The notes under the pieces were generated by a model. The model had not been told where the DNA came from, did no database searches, and saw only the letters and a program-made list of their open reading frames with translations. Shown here one piece after another: positions 18,884-29,144 of a DNA stretch of 64,000 bases. How positions within the stretch are numbered: the stretch's first letter is position 1; each line of letters starts with the position of its first letter. This stretch comes from Shinella sp. CPCC 101442. GTDB taxonomy: Bacteria; Pseudomonadota; Alphaproteobacteria; Rhizobiales; Rhizobiaceae. The position numbers were made by a program, and so were the translations under genes. Where the stretch lies: contig NZ_JALIQS010000004.1 of the NCBI RefSeq assembly GCF_024704725.1, positions 659,741 to 723,740 of the forward strand, read 5' to 3'.

Positions 18884-18927
18884 GCAATTCCAGCAAAAGC
18901 GTGACGTGGTCTTGCCTGTGGAATTGC
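18884..18927. repeat. 44-bp palindromic intergenic element, copy 1
   Basis: GCAATTCC and GGAATTGC are the outer arms, 44 bp end to end, with AGCAAAAG inside. The same element with the same length recurs at 53327-53370. Elements of this look are very frequent in rhizobial genomes. This copy sits exactly at the flaB/accessory-gene junction. Confidence 0.7.
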
Positions 18928-18945
18928 GGCGATGCGCCTTGCCGC

Positions 18946-21427
<2,482 letters not shown>

Positions 21428-21481
21428 GCGATCCTCGTCGTTCAGAGCGGTTCGTGTTGTCGATCGGGGTGCAACCGGAAA

Positions 21482-23533
21482 TCAGCCGGCGGCACCCTTC
21501 CAAAGGCGGGCGTCGGGCGTCAGCGGCGCATGTTCGTCCATCAGCTTCAACTGATCGAGGTAACGCTGCCGGTAGGCCTGTTCGCTTTCGAATTCGATGT
21601 TGGCGGCGGCAAGCTCGGCGCCGACTTCATAGTAGACGGCGAGATTGCGCAGGTCCGGCACCGGCGTTTCACCGCGCTCGGCCGCACCCTGCATCTGCCA
21701 GAACAGCGCTTCGAGCCGGCGGACAAGGCCGTCCATGTCGCGCAGCGCGCAGGTTTCCCGCTGGTCCTGCAAGGACTGGCGGATCGTGGCGAGGCTCGCG
21801 GGGTTCTTGGCGAAGGCGATCGCCTTGCTCACATAGTCCTCCGGGCCGTTGCAAATAAGCTCGGGAATGCCCGCGGCCGAGACGATGCTGGCGCAGAAGC
21901 GCGAGGCGAAGCTCTTGCCCGGCACGGTCAGCACGGGAAGGCCCTGGGTGATCGCGTCGGCGGCGGTCGAGTGCGCGCCGTAGGGGAAGGTGTCGAGGAA
22001 GAGGTCGGCAAGGCCGATGCGGGCCAGGTGATCCGGGTTCTGCACCTTGCCGGCGAAGATCAGCCGATCCGGTGAAACGCCGGCTTGCTGGGCCATCTGC
22101 TTGACACGCTCGTTGACGCTGTCGTCACCGACGAGCAGCCAGAGAACGCTGCCTGGCGTGGCGAGCAGGATCGCCATCCAGCGGGAGAAGCACGAGGCCG
22201 AGATCTTCTGCATGCCGTTGAAGCTTGCAAAGACGAAGGCATTTTCGGGCAGGCCGACCGAGGCGCGTGTCGGGCGCGCATTGACGGTGCGCTTGCGGTC
22301 CACCGGCTGGTTGCAGGGGATGCGCAGGACCTTTTCCGTATAGTACAGCTCGTTTTCCGGCGGCACGATGAAGTCGTCGGCGATCATGTACTGGTGGTAC
22401 GGGCTCGCCATCGAACCGGGGTAGCCGCAGAAGTTCACGATGACAGGCGCCGGTCGATAGGCGAAAATCTTCGTGCGCGCGTGTTTGGTGTAGCCGTTGA
22501 CATCAATGAGGATGTCGATTTCGTCGGCGGTGATCTGGCGGGCGGCATCGATGTCGCTGAGCTTGGTGATGTCGCGCCAATGATCGACGGCGTCTTTGAT
22601 GCGGGCTTGCGTGTGGTCGATCGGGGCCGGTTCGCCACAGTAATAGGCGAAAATCTCGACATTCGACTTGTTGTGCACCTCCAGCACTTCGCTGAGCGCG
22701 AAGCCCACGGCGTGCTGGCGCAGGTCCGAGGAGACATAGCCGACGCGCAGGCGTTGGCCGGTTCCGGATTTCTGGCGCACGGGCTTGCGCACGAAACCTC
22801 GGGTATCCGGCCGGCCGACGGTGGCGGTGCAGTAGCGATGCGCCTTGGCGAGCTGGAAAAGCGGGTCGTCCGCATAGCAGGCGATCGTCATGGAGGACAT
22901 GGCGTCCATGAACTGCCGGCTCGTGATGTGGATGTTGGGCGTGATGACCGGCCACTTGACCTGGCGCATGCGCAACGAAATCCAGTGCTGCGCGGCCTCG
23001 GTGCGGTGCGGCAGCAGCTCCATGGCCTGCCAGAGCGCGGCTTCCGCCTCCTCGAGCTTGCCCGCCCCTTCAAGCACACGGCCGATATGCTGCAGCACGA
23101 GGTGGCGGTGGTTGATCCGGTCGGGCGTCACGTCATTGGTCGTGTCGACATAGCTGCGCCATTGCAGCACGGCCTGGCCGGTCAGTCCGCAGTCTTCAAG
23201 CGTGCGGCCGAGATTGACATGGGCCTGGCCGAAATCCGGATTGATCTTGAGCGCCGCGCGGAGCGCATTCAGCGTGCCTGCGATGTCGCCAGCCTTTGAC
23301 AGCGAAACCCCGTAGTTGAAATAGGCCAGGTGCAGGAGCGGATTGGCATCGTTGAAGGCAATCCACGTCTTGTAGAGCTCGATGGCCTGCGCCGCCTGTC
23401 CGGCTGCCGCAAGGCCCTCGGCCATCTGGAAGAGCTCGGCGAGCGAAAGCTGCTGGGTGCGGGCGCGGCCCAGAACGCTGGCAAGCGCTGCGTTCGGATC
23501 GGGAACGATGGGGGTGCTGACAGTCATGGCCAT
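21482..23533 (-). CDS. TPR plus OGT-like (GT41) protein glycosyltransferase
   Basis: 683 aa. The N-terminal TPR region (about residues 30-190) includes LLHLAYFNYGVSLSKAGDIA and ALRAALKINPDFGQAHVNLG. The C-terminal catalytic region resembles the SPINDLY/O-GlcNAc transferase family: RVGYVSSDLRQHAVG (His at the place of the OGT catalytic-site His), EIDILIDVNGYT, NFCGYPGSM, FASFNGMQKIS (donor-binding Lys) and LADLFLDTFPYGAHSTAADA. Caulobacter FlmG, a flagellin glycosyltransferase, has this same TPR-plus-GT layout. The start is ATG 23533 or ATG 23527. It heads the leftward GT-GT-glf unit and follows the octad-repeat gene after a terminator. The target, flagellin or the repeat protein, is not shown by the sequence. 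Confidence 0.85.
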   Translation of the reverse strand: MAMTVSTPIVPDPNAALASVLGRARTQQLSLAELFQMAEGLAAAGQAAQAIELYKTWIAFNDANPLLHLAYFNYGVSLSKAGDIAGTLNALRAALKINPDFGQAHVNLGRTLEDCGLTGQAVLQWRSYVDTTNDVTPDRINHRHLVLQHIGRVLEGAGKLEEAEAALWQAMELLPHRTEAAQHWISLRMRQVKWPVITPNIHITSRQFMDAMSSMTIACYADDPLFQLAKAHRYCTATVGRPDTRGFVRKPVRQKSGTGQRLRVGYVSSDLRQHAVGFALSEVLEVHNKSNVEIFAYYCGEPAPIDHTQARIKDAVDHWRDITKLSDIDAARQITADEIDILIDVNGYTKHARTKIFAYRPAPVIVNFCGYPGSMASPYHQYMIADDFIVPPENELYYTEKVLRIPCNQPVDRKRTVNARPTRASVGLPENAFVFASFNGMQKISASCFSRWMAILLATPGSVLWLLVGDDSVNERVKQMAQQAGVSPDRLIFAGKVQNPDHLARIGLADLFLDTFPYGAHSTAADAITQGLPVLTVPGKSFASRFCASIVSAAGIPELICNGPEDYVSKAIAFAKNPASLATIRQSLQDQRETCALRDMDGLVRRLEALFWQMQGAAERGETPVPDLRNLAVYYEVGAELAAANIEFESEQAYRQRYLDQLKLMDEHAPLTPDARLWKGAAG

Positions 23534-23657
23534 CCTGCGGCAAGGCGGCCTTTCGGCCGGGCGGTTGAACGACTCGCAATGAGCTCGTCTGCCTTGCTAC
23601 CGGAGTTGACTTGCGTCGGGCTGATCGTTTTGCGGGAAAACCGGGTGCTTCGACCCC

Positions 23658-23693
23658 AAAACGAAAAGGCGGCGCGGTTGGAGCCGCGCCGCC
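23658..23693 (-). terminator. Terminator of the octad-repeat gene
   Basis: GGCGGCGCGG, 6-nt loop, CCGCGCCGCC: a perfect 10-bp stem. On the minus strand it is followed by TTTTCGTTTT. It separates the repeat gene from the OGT-like gene, so the latter probably has its own promoter in 23534-23657. Confidence 0.85.
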
Positions 23694-23717
23694 TCGTTTC
23701 GGTTTCCGGCGTCCTTA

Positions 23718-26700
23718 TCAGACGTCGTTGTAAGCTGCGATGACCGCTTCGACCTGCGCGCTGTTGAGGGCGGCAATCTGCTGGCTCGTGAAGGCTTGGG
23801 CCTGCGTGGAGTCCAGGGCGGCGATGTCGTCCGTGGAGAGACCCGGCAGGGCCTTCACGTTGATCGCTGCGATCTCGTCGGTGGTGAAGGTCGCGATCTC
23901 GTCCGAGTCCATCGCATCGAGGGCGGCGGAGGAGAGAGCGGCGATCTGCGTCGAGGTCAGCGCTTCGATCTGGTCGGACGTCAGCGTTGCCACCTGATCG
24001 GTGCTGAGGGCAGCGATCTGGGTCGAGGTCAGGGCTGCGATCTGGTCGCTGTCGAAGGATGCGAGTGCATCGGTCGAAAGCGACTTGACCTGGTTGGCCG
24101 TCAGGGCGGCGACCTGGCCGCTCGTCAGACCATCGACCTGGGTCGAGGAGAGTACGGCAACCTGCGTCGTCGTCAGCGAGGCGACCTGACCGGTGCTGAG
24201 GGCACCGACCTGATCGGTCGAGAGGAAGGACACGATGTCGGTCGACAGGCCGGCCAGAACCTTGGTGCTGATGGCGGCGACTTCATCCGTCGAGAACGTT
24301 GCGATCTCGTCGGAAGCCATGGTGTCCAGCGCTGCGGCGCTGAGGGCTGCGATCTGCGTGCTGGTGAGCGCCGCGACCTGATCCGAAGTCAGGGTCTTGA
24401 CCTGATCGGTGGTGAGCGAAGCGACCTGCTTGGACGTCAGGACCTCGATCTGGGTGCTTTCCAGCGATGCGACCGCATCGGTGGAGAGTGCCGCGACCTG
24501 GGTGGCCGTCAGGGCGACAACCTGGTCGGTCGTGAGGCCATCGAGCTGATCGGAGATCAGGCTTGCGACCTGAGTCGTGGTCAGAGCGGCGACCTGAGCC
24601 GTGCTGAGGGCAGCGACCTGGTCACTTCCGAAGTTGCCGAGAGCAGCCGTGGAGAGGGCAGCCAGCACCTTGGTGGAGATGGCGGCGATTTCATCCGTGG
24701 TGAACTTGGCGATCTCGTCGGACTGCATCACACCCAGCGCTGCTGCACTGAGGGCTGCGATCTGGGCGCTGCCGAGGGCTTCGACCTGATCCGAAGTCAG
24801 GATATCGACCTGATCGGTGGTGAGGGCTGCGACCTGCTTGGACGTCAGCGCGGCGATCTGGTCGCTGTCGAGCGATGCGATGGCATCGGTCGTGAGCTTC
24901 ACGATCTGCGCAGCCGTCAGGGCAACGATGTTGTCGGAGGTCAGGCCATCGACCTGGTCCGAGGTCAGGATGCCGATCTGGGCCGTGGTCAGGGCTGCGA
25001 CCTGCTTGCTGCTGAGGGCGGCAATCTTGTCGCTGTCGAGGTTGGCGATCGTGTCGGTCGAAAGGGCAGCCAGCACCTTGGTGGAGATGGCGGCAACTTC
25101 GTCCGTCGTGAAGGTCGCGATCTCGTCCGACTCCATGGTGTCCATGGCGGCGGCGCTGAGGGCGGCGATCTGGGTGGACGTCAGGGCTGCGACCTGATCC
25201 GAGTTCAGGGTCTTGACCTGATCGGTGGTCATGCCGGCGATCTGCTTGGTCGTGAGCGCAGCGACCTGGTCGCTGTCGAACGATACGATGGCATCGGTCG
25301 CAATCGCCGCGATCTGCTTGACCGTCAGGGCTGCGACATTGGCCGTCGTCAGGCCGTCGACCTGGTCGGAGGTCAGGACGCCGATCTGGGCCGTGGTCAG
25401 GGCTGCGACCTGCTTGCTGCTGAGGGCGGCAATCTTGTCGCTGTCGAGCTTGGCGATCGTGTCGGTCGAAAGGGCAGCCAGGACCTTGGTGGAGATGGCG
25501 GCGATTTCATCCGAGGAGAAGGTCGCGATCTCATCCGAGGACATGGTGTCGAGAGCAACGGCGCCGAAGGCGGCGATCTGCGTCGACGTCAGGGCTGCGG
25601 CCTGGTCGGAGGTGAGGGCATCGGCCTGATTGGTGGTGAGGGCTGCGATCTGCTTGGCCGACAGGGCTGCGACCTGGTCGGTCGAGAGCGTTGCGACGGC
25701 GTCGCTCGAGATCACGGCGACCTGCTTGGCCGTGAGCGCGGTGATGTTGGCGCTGGAAAGACCTGCAAGCTGGTCGGAGGTCAGCTTCGACACCTGATCG
25801 GTGGTGAGCGCTGCGAGCTGCTTGGAGTTCAGGGCACCGATCTTGTCGCTGTCGAAGTTGGCGATCGTGTCGGTGGAGAGGCTTGCCAGGACCTTGGTGG
25901 AGATGGCGGCGACTTCGTCCGTCGAGAAGGTCGCGATCTCGTCCGATTCCATCAGGTTGAGGGAAGCGGCGCTGAGGGCGGCGATCTGGGTGGACGTCAG
26001 GGCAGCGACCTGATCCGAGTTCAGGATTTCGACCTGAGCGGTGGTGAGGGCTGCAACCTGCTTTGCCGAGAGAGCGGCGATCTGATCGCTGTCGAGCGAT
26101 ACGACGGCGTCCGTCGATATGGCGGCGACCTGCTTGGTCGTCAGGGCTGCCACACCCGAAGTCGTCAGGCCGTCGATCTGCGCGGAGGTGAGAACGCCGA
26201 CCTGGGCGGTGGTGAGCGAAGCGATCTGCTTGGAGGAGAGGGCGCCGATCTGGGCGCTGTCGAAATTGGCGATCGCGTCGGTGGAGAGAGCGGCCAGAAC
26301 CTTGGTGGTGATGGCGGCGACTTCATCCGTCGTGAAGGTTGCGATTTCGTCGGAAGCCATCGTGCCGAGTGCAGCGGCGCTGAGGGCGGCGATCTGCGTG
26401 CTCGAAAGGGCTGCGACCTGGTCGCTGTCCAGGATGGCGACCTGGTCGGTCGAAAGGGCGGCGACCTGCTTGGCCGTGAGGGCCGCGATCTGGTCGCTGT
26501 CAAGCGACTTGACGGCATCGGTGGAGAGGGCCGCAACCTGCTTTACGGTGAGGGCCGAAACCTGGCCGCTCGTCAGGCCTGCGACCTGATCGGAGGTCAG
26601 GACGGAAACCTGGGCCGAAGTCAGCGAGGCGATCTGCTTGGAGGAGAGAGCGCCAAGCTGGTCGCTGTTGAAGTTGGCGATGGCGTCGGTGGAGATCTGC

Positions 26701-27149
26701 GCCAGAACCTTGGTGGAGATGGCGGCGACTTCATCCGAGGTGAAGGTCGCGATTTCGTCGGAAGCCATCACGCCCATGGCAGCGGCGCTGAGAGCGGCGA
26801 TCTGCGTCGACGTCAGCGCATCGACCTGTTCGCTGTTGAGCTGTGCGACCTGCGCCGTGCTGAGCGCGTTCATCTGGGTCGAGTTGAGGCCGACGATGTT
26901 GGTCGAGCTCAGCGCGTCCATCTGCGAGAGGGTGAGGCCGGTGATTGCGGCGGCGGTGACGGCGCTGAGCTGCGTCGAAGAGAACGCGGCAACGTCGTCC
27001 GTTTCGAAGGCGGCGATCTGCGTCGAGCTCAGCGCCTTGATCTGGGTGCTCGTAAGCGCCGCGATGTCGGTCGTGGTGAGGTTCTGGATCGCAGTCGACG
27101 AAAGCGCCTTGATCTGGTTGATCGAGAGAGATGTAACGATTGAAGTCAT
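23718..27149 (-). CDS. Giant octapeptide-repeat protein of the flagellin locus
   Basis: 1143 aa from ATG 27149, preceded by AAGGGCG; the 60-residue upstream extension of the frame is rejected. After MTSI, the protein is 141 consecutive octads with pattern [IVL]-x-x-[LFI]-[ST]-x-x-[QEDA], for example IAALTSTQ, VAALSTDQ, IANFDSDQ. The octads fall into 14 leading ones, seven full 17-octad super-repeats (136 aa each), eight octads of an eighth unit, and the tail VEAVIAAYNDV. There is no Arg, His, Cys or Trp, one Pro and one Tyr; it is acidic and Ser/Thr-rich. No signal peptide or membrane segment is visible. The start MTSIVTSLS resembles the flagellin start MTSILTN. I do not recognise a family. 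Export by the flagellar secretion system and modification by the neighbouring glycosyltransferases are inferences. Confidence 0.85.
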   Translation of the reverse strand: MTSIVTSLSINQIKALSSTAIQNLTTTDIAALTSTQIKALSSTQIAAFETDDVAAFSSTQLSAVTAAAITGLTLSQMDALSSTNIVGLNSTQMNALSTAQVAQLNSEQVDALTSTQIAALSAAAMGVMASDEIATFTSDEVAAISTKVLAQISTDAIANFNSDQLGALSSKQIASLTSAQVSVLTSDQVAGLTSGQVSALTVKQVAALSTDAVKSLDSDQIAALTAKQVAALSTDQVAILDSDQVAALSSTQIAALSAAALGTMASDEIATFTTDEVAAITTKVLAALSTDAIANFDSAQIGALSSKQIASLTTAQVGVLTSAQIDGLTTSGVAALTTKQVAAISTDAVVSLDSDQIAALSAKQVAALTTAQVEILNSDQVAALTSTQIAALSAASLNLMESDEIATFSTDEVAAISTKVLASLSTDTIANFDSDKIGALNSKQLAALTTDQVSKLTSDQLAGLSSANITALTAKQVAVISSDAVATLSTDQVAALSAKQIAALTTNQADALTSDQAAALTSTQIAAFGAVALDTMSSDEIATFSSDEIAAISTKVLAALSTDTIAKLDSDKIAALSSKQVAALTTAQIGVLTSDQVDGLTTANVAALTVKQIAAIATDAIVSFDSDQVAALTTKQIAGMTTDQVKTLNSDQVAALTSTQIAALSAAAMDTMESDEIATFTTDEVAAISTKVLAALSTDTIANLDSDKIAALSSKQVAALTTAQIGILTSDQVDGLTSDNIVALTAAQIVKLTTDAIASLDSDQIAALTSKQVAALTTDQVDILTSDQVEALGSAQIAALSAAALGVMQSDEIAKFTTDEIAAISTKVLAALSTAALGNFGSDQVAALSTAQVAALTTTQVASLISDQLDGLTTDQVVALTATQVAALSTDAVASLESTQIEVLTSKQVASLTTDQVKTLTSDQVAALTSTQIAALSAAALDTMASDEIATFSTDEVAAISTKVLAGLSTDIVSFLSTDQVGALSTGQVASLTTTQVAVLSSTQVDGLTSGQVAALTANQVKSLSTDALASFDSDQIAALTSTQIAALSTDQVATLTSDQIEALTSTQIAALSSAALDAMDSDEIATFTTDEIAAINVKALPGLSTDDIAALDSTQAQAFTSQQIAALNSAQVEAVIAAYNDV
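23946..26801 (-). repeat. Seven tandem 408-bp super-repeats inside the octad gene
   Basis: Seven in-frame copies of 17 octads (136 codons) encode residues 117-1068. The first octads of each unit are IAALSAAA then LxxMxSDE, IATFTTDE, VAAISTKV, and these are the most constant part. A partial eighth unit follows at 23754-23945. Copies differ at many codons, so the array is old rather than freshly amplified, but it remains prone to recombination. Confidence 0.9.
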
Positions 27150-27500
27150 GAACGCGCCCTTGATGGTTGGCTGTCCACAAACGTCATGTCCCTGCGAGTC
27201 GACGTCGCGAAAGGCCCGGCACGGTCCTTCCACGGAAGACTCAGCATGTCCTGCGCTTGCTGCAGCGTTGCACGTCCGTTCGGACCCGTTATTGGCGACG
27301 CAATTCGGGTGTCCCGACGGACGATTCAATGTTTACTTGGAACATGACTCGAACGAGCCAGCGCATCGGAAGGGCATCATGCTTCCGGAGCCGTATCTCG
27401 GCTCCGATCCCTACGCCAGTGGTTGCAAGCACCCGGAGGGGTATTACTCTTACAACTAATGAAAGTTCTAAGCAGCAAGTTCTAAAAATGCGTTAACGGG

Positions 27501-27526
27501 ATGCAACACATCCTTGCATTTTTTTT
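27501..27526 (+). terminator. Orphan rho-independent terminator, possible small RNA end
   Basis: ATGCAA, 7-nt loop, TTGCAT, followed by seven T. There is no plus-strand gene upstream of it, so it may end a small RNA that begins somewhere in 27300-27480. A 7-bp hairpin at 27387-27405 would lie within such an RNA. Confidence 0.5.
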
Positions 27527-27694
27527 CAGCTTTCGACCCGTCTTGATACGCAGGCTTGCCGGTTTGGCACGGCTTTGTGCCACTTCCGGGCATGATCGCA
27601 TCGAGGGAAAGTCGCCTTATGGTTGAAAACAAGGCTTTGGTGGTGAAAACTGGCCATCGGATGGTAATCCTTTTTTCATGTTCCTTACTGAAGG

Positions 27695-27744
27695 GTTAAC
27701 GCCGTTAACCATTTGTTAACCATTCGGCGTTAACTCTTCGTTAA
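27695..27744 (+). promoter_or_regulatory. CtrA-like TTAA-N7-TTAA sites upstream of flaC
   Basis: Two full TTAA-N7-TTAA boxes lie at 27705-27719 (spacer CCATTTG) and 27730-27744 (spacer CTCTTCG). Four GTTAAC hexamers occur, and GTTAACGCCG / CGGCGTTAAC form a perfect 10-bp inverted repeat (27695-27734). TTAA-N7-TTAA is the CtrA-binding pattern in alphaproteobacteria. Whether CtrA or another factor binds here is inference. Confidence 0.5.
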
Positions 27745-27786
27745 GAACGATGGACTGGCGCCCAGGGCAAACGAGCGGCGCCGGAT

Positions 27787-27833
27787 GCATGAAGCGCTCT
27801 CTTCGTTACCGGTCCCCCGCTTACTCCGGCATG
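27787..27833 (+). promoter_or_regulatory. Flagellin upstream element, flaC copy
   Basis: GCATGAAGC, 10 bases, TTACCGGT (27787-27813), then TCCGGCATG. It has the same arrangement as upstream of flaA and flaB and ends 48 bp before the flaC ATG. Confidence 0.55.
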
Positions 27834-27861
27834 TCCCCGACACATTTCCAGGGTAAGTAAA

Positions 27862-28830
27862 ATGACCAGCATTCTGACCAACTCCGCCGCCATGGCGGCG
27901 CTGCAGACCCTCCGTTCCATCGACAACAGTCTCGAAACGACGCAGGCACGCGTTTCCTCCGGCCTCCGGGTCGAAACCGCCGCCGATAACGCCGCCTATT
28001 GGTCGATCGCCACGACGATGCGTTCGGACAACCGCGCGATCTCGACCGTCGCCGACGCACTCGGCCTCGGTGCCGCGAAGGTCGATACGGCCTATACGTC
28101 GCTGGAAAACGTCATCGACGTGATGAGCGAGATCAAGGCCAAACTGGTCGCCGCGCGCGAGCCGGGCGTCGACAAGACCAAGATCAACGATGAAATTTCC
28201 GAACTGAAGAACCAGCTTATCTCGGCCGCCCAGTCGGCGTCCTTCTCCGGCGAGAACTGGCTCTACAATACAAATACTGAAGAGCTTGGCATCAAATCCG
28301 TGGTCGCGTCCTTCGTGCGCAGCGCCGACGGCAACGTCAAGGTCACCACGCTCGACTTCGATACAGCAAATTCGGTGCTGATCGACATCGAGGACCCGAC
28401 CCGCGGCTATCTCACTAATCCCATCGATCTTGCCGACGTCATGACGGATCCGCCGGCCTTTGGTCCATACTCCATCATCAATATGGACGACCTTGGCAAT
28501 CCCCTTGACGATACCGTGGTCGGTCTCAGGGCCGATACGACCTATGAGGAAATCGACGGTATGATCAGCGTCACGGATTTCGTCCTCAAGGGCCTGACAA
28601 ACGCTGCCTCCACGCTTGGCGCCATTACGCGTCGCATCGAGATGCAGGAAAGCTTCGTCGCGACCCTCGGCGACGTGATCGACAAGGGCATCGGCCGTCT
28701 CGTCGATGCCGATATGAACGAGGAATCGACCCGCCTGAAGGCGCTGCAGACCCAGCAGCAGCTCGGCATCCAGTCGCTCTCGATCGCCAATTCGAGCGCC
28801 GAGAACATCCTCCAGCTCTTCCGCCAGTAA
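27862..28830 (+). CDS. flaC: Flagellin FlaC
   Basis: 322 aa. The N-terminus is MTSILTNSAAMAALQTLRSI, with RVSSGLRVETAADNAAYWSI. The C-terminus is VDADMNEESTRLKALQTQQQ, then NILQLFRQ, one residue longer than the other two. The middle (about residues 135-235) differs from FlaA and FlaB and is richer in Pro and Ile, and EIKAKLVAAREPGVDKTK departs from the EQGVDK seen in FlaA and FlaB. It is therefore the most divergent flagellin and probably a minor subunit. It lies 9 kb from flaB because of the intervening module. The symbol is assigned by order, not by measured similarity. Confidence 0.9.
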   Translation: MTSILTNSAAMAALQTLRSIDNSLETTQARVSSGLRVETAADNAAYWSIATTMRSDNRAISTVADALGLGAAKVDTAYTSLENVIDVMSEIKAKLVAAREPGVDKTKINDEISELKNQLISAAQSASFSGENWLYNTNTEELGIKSVVASFVRSADGNVKVTTLDFDTANSVLIDIEDPTRGYLTNPIDLADVMTDPPAFGPYSIINMDDLGNPLDDTVVGLRADTTYEEIDGMISVTDFVLKGLTNAASTLGAITRRIEMQESFVATLGDVIDKGIGRLVDADMNEESTRLKALQTQQQLGIQSLSIANSSAENILQLFRQ

Positions 28831-28853
28831 CGGCGGGACAGCTTCGAAATCCA

Positions 28854-28919
28854 CCCGGCCGCTGGTCATCGGCCGGGGCGGGCGGTTGGGCCGCGCGATT
28901 TGCCCTGGCGCGGCCCAAC
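28854..28919 (+). terminator. Two tandem stem-loops after flaC
   Basis: CCCGGCCG/CGGCCGGG (28854-28877) and GTTGGGCCGCGC/GCGCGGCCCAAC (28885-28919) are both perfect stems. Neither has a clean T-tract, so termination is likely but not certain. The rest of the 314-bp gap to 29144 holds a CTCCCGGAAGGCG-type minor hairpin and presumably the promoter of the motB operon. Confidence 0.55.
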
Positions 28920-29144
28920 ACCCTTCATCTTCATCCTCGCACAAGTTTGAACGCCTAGGTTCGGTGCCACGATCAGGAAGATTGTGCGCCTTTCGCCTCC
29001 CGGAAGGCGCTGTGTCCGTGGAGATAGGTCAGCGGTGTTGTCAGGTTCCAGTGTTTTCGAGAGCAAGCGTCAAAGCGGCCTGCGGCCCGTCCGCCGGGCT
29101 TCGTTTGCGTTTGTCGGGCACGCGGCAAAATCGGGAGAGGGCGC

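Larger units (their letters stand above)
27150..27861. other. 712-bp non-coding gap between the octad gene and flaC
   Basis: It holds the divergent control regions of the two genes, a hairpin GGAGCCG/CGGCTCC (27387-27405), an orphan terminator on the plus strand (27501-27526) and a hairpin TGGCAC/GTGCCA (27565-27582). The TTAAC-rich flaC promoter region and the flagellin leader element follow. Open frames crossing it show no protein-like character. Confidence 0.6.

Noticed and set aside
23946-26801. CRISPR array or satellite DNA
   Set aside because: The 408-bp units are in-frame coding repeats without spacers; octad periodicity is at protein level.
23796-27143. A 1115-codon open frame on the plus strand across the octad-repeat gene
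   Set aside because: It is an antisense shadow: the minus-strand codon pattern of the repeats suppresses stops. The product is Arg/Gly/Asp-rich nonsense, and ribosome site and terminator support only the minus strand.
27150-27329. 60-residue N-terminal extension of the octad protein
   Set aside because: It contains Cys, His, Arg and Pro unlike the rest, has no ribosome site, and the Met at 27149 has AAGGGCG upstream and matches the flagellin-like start.
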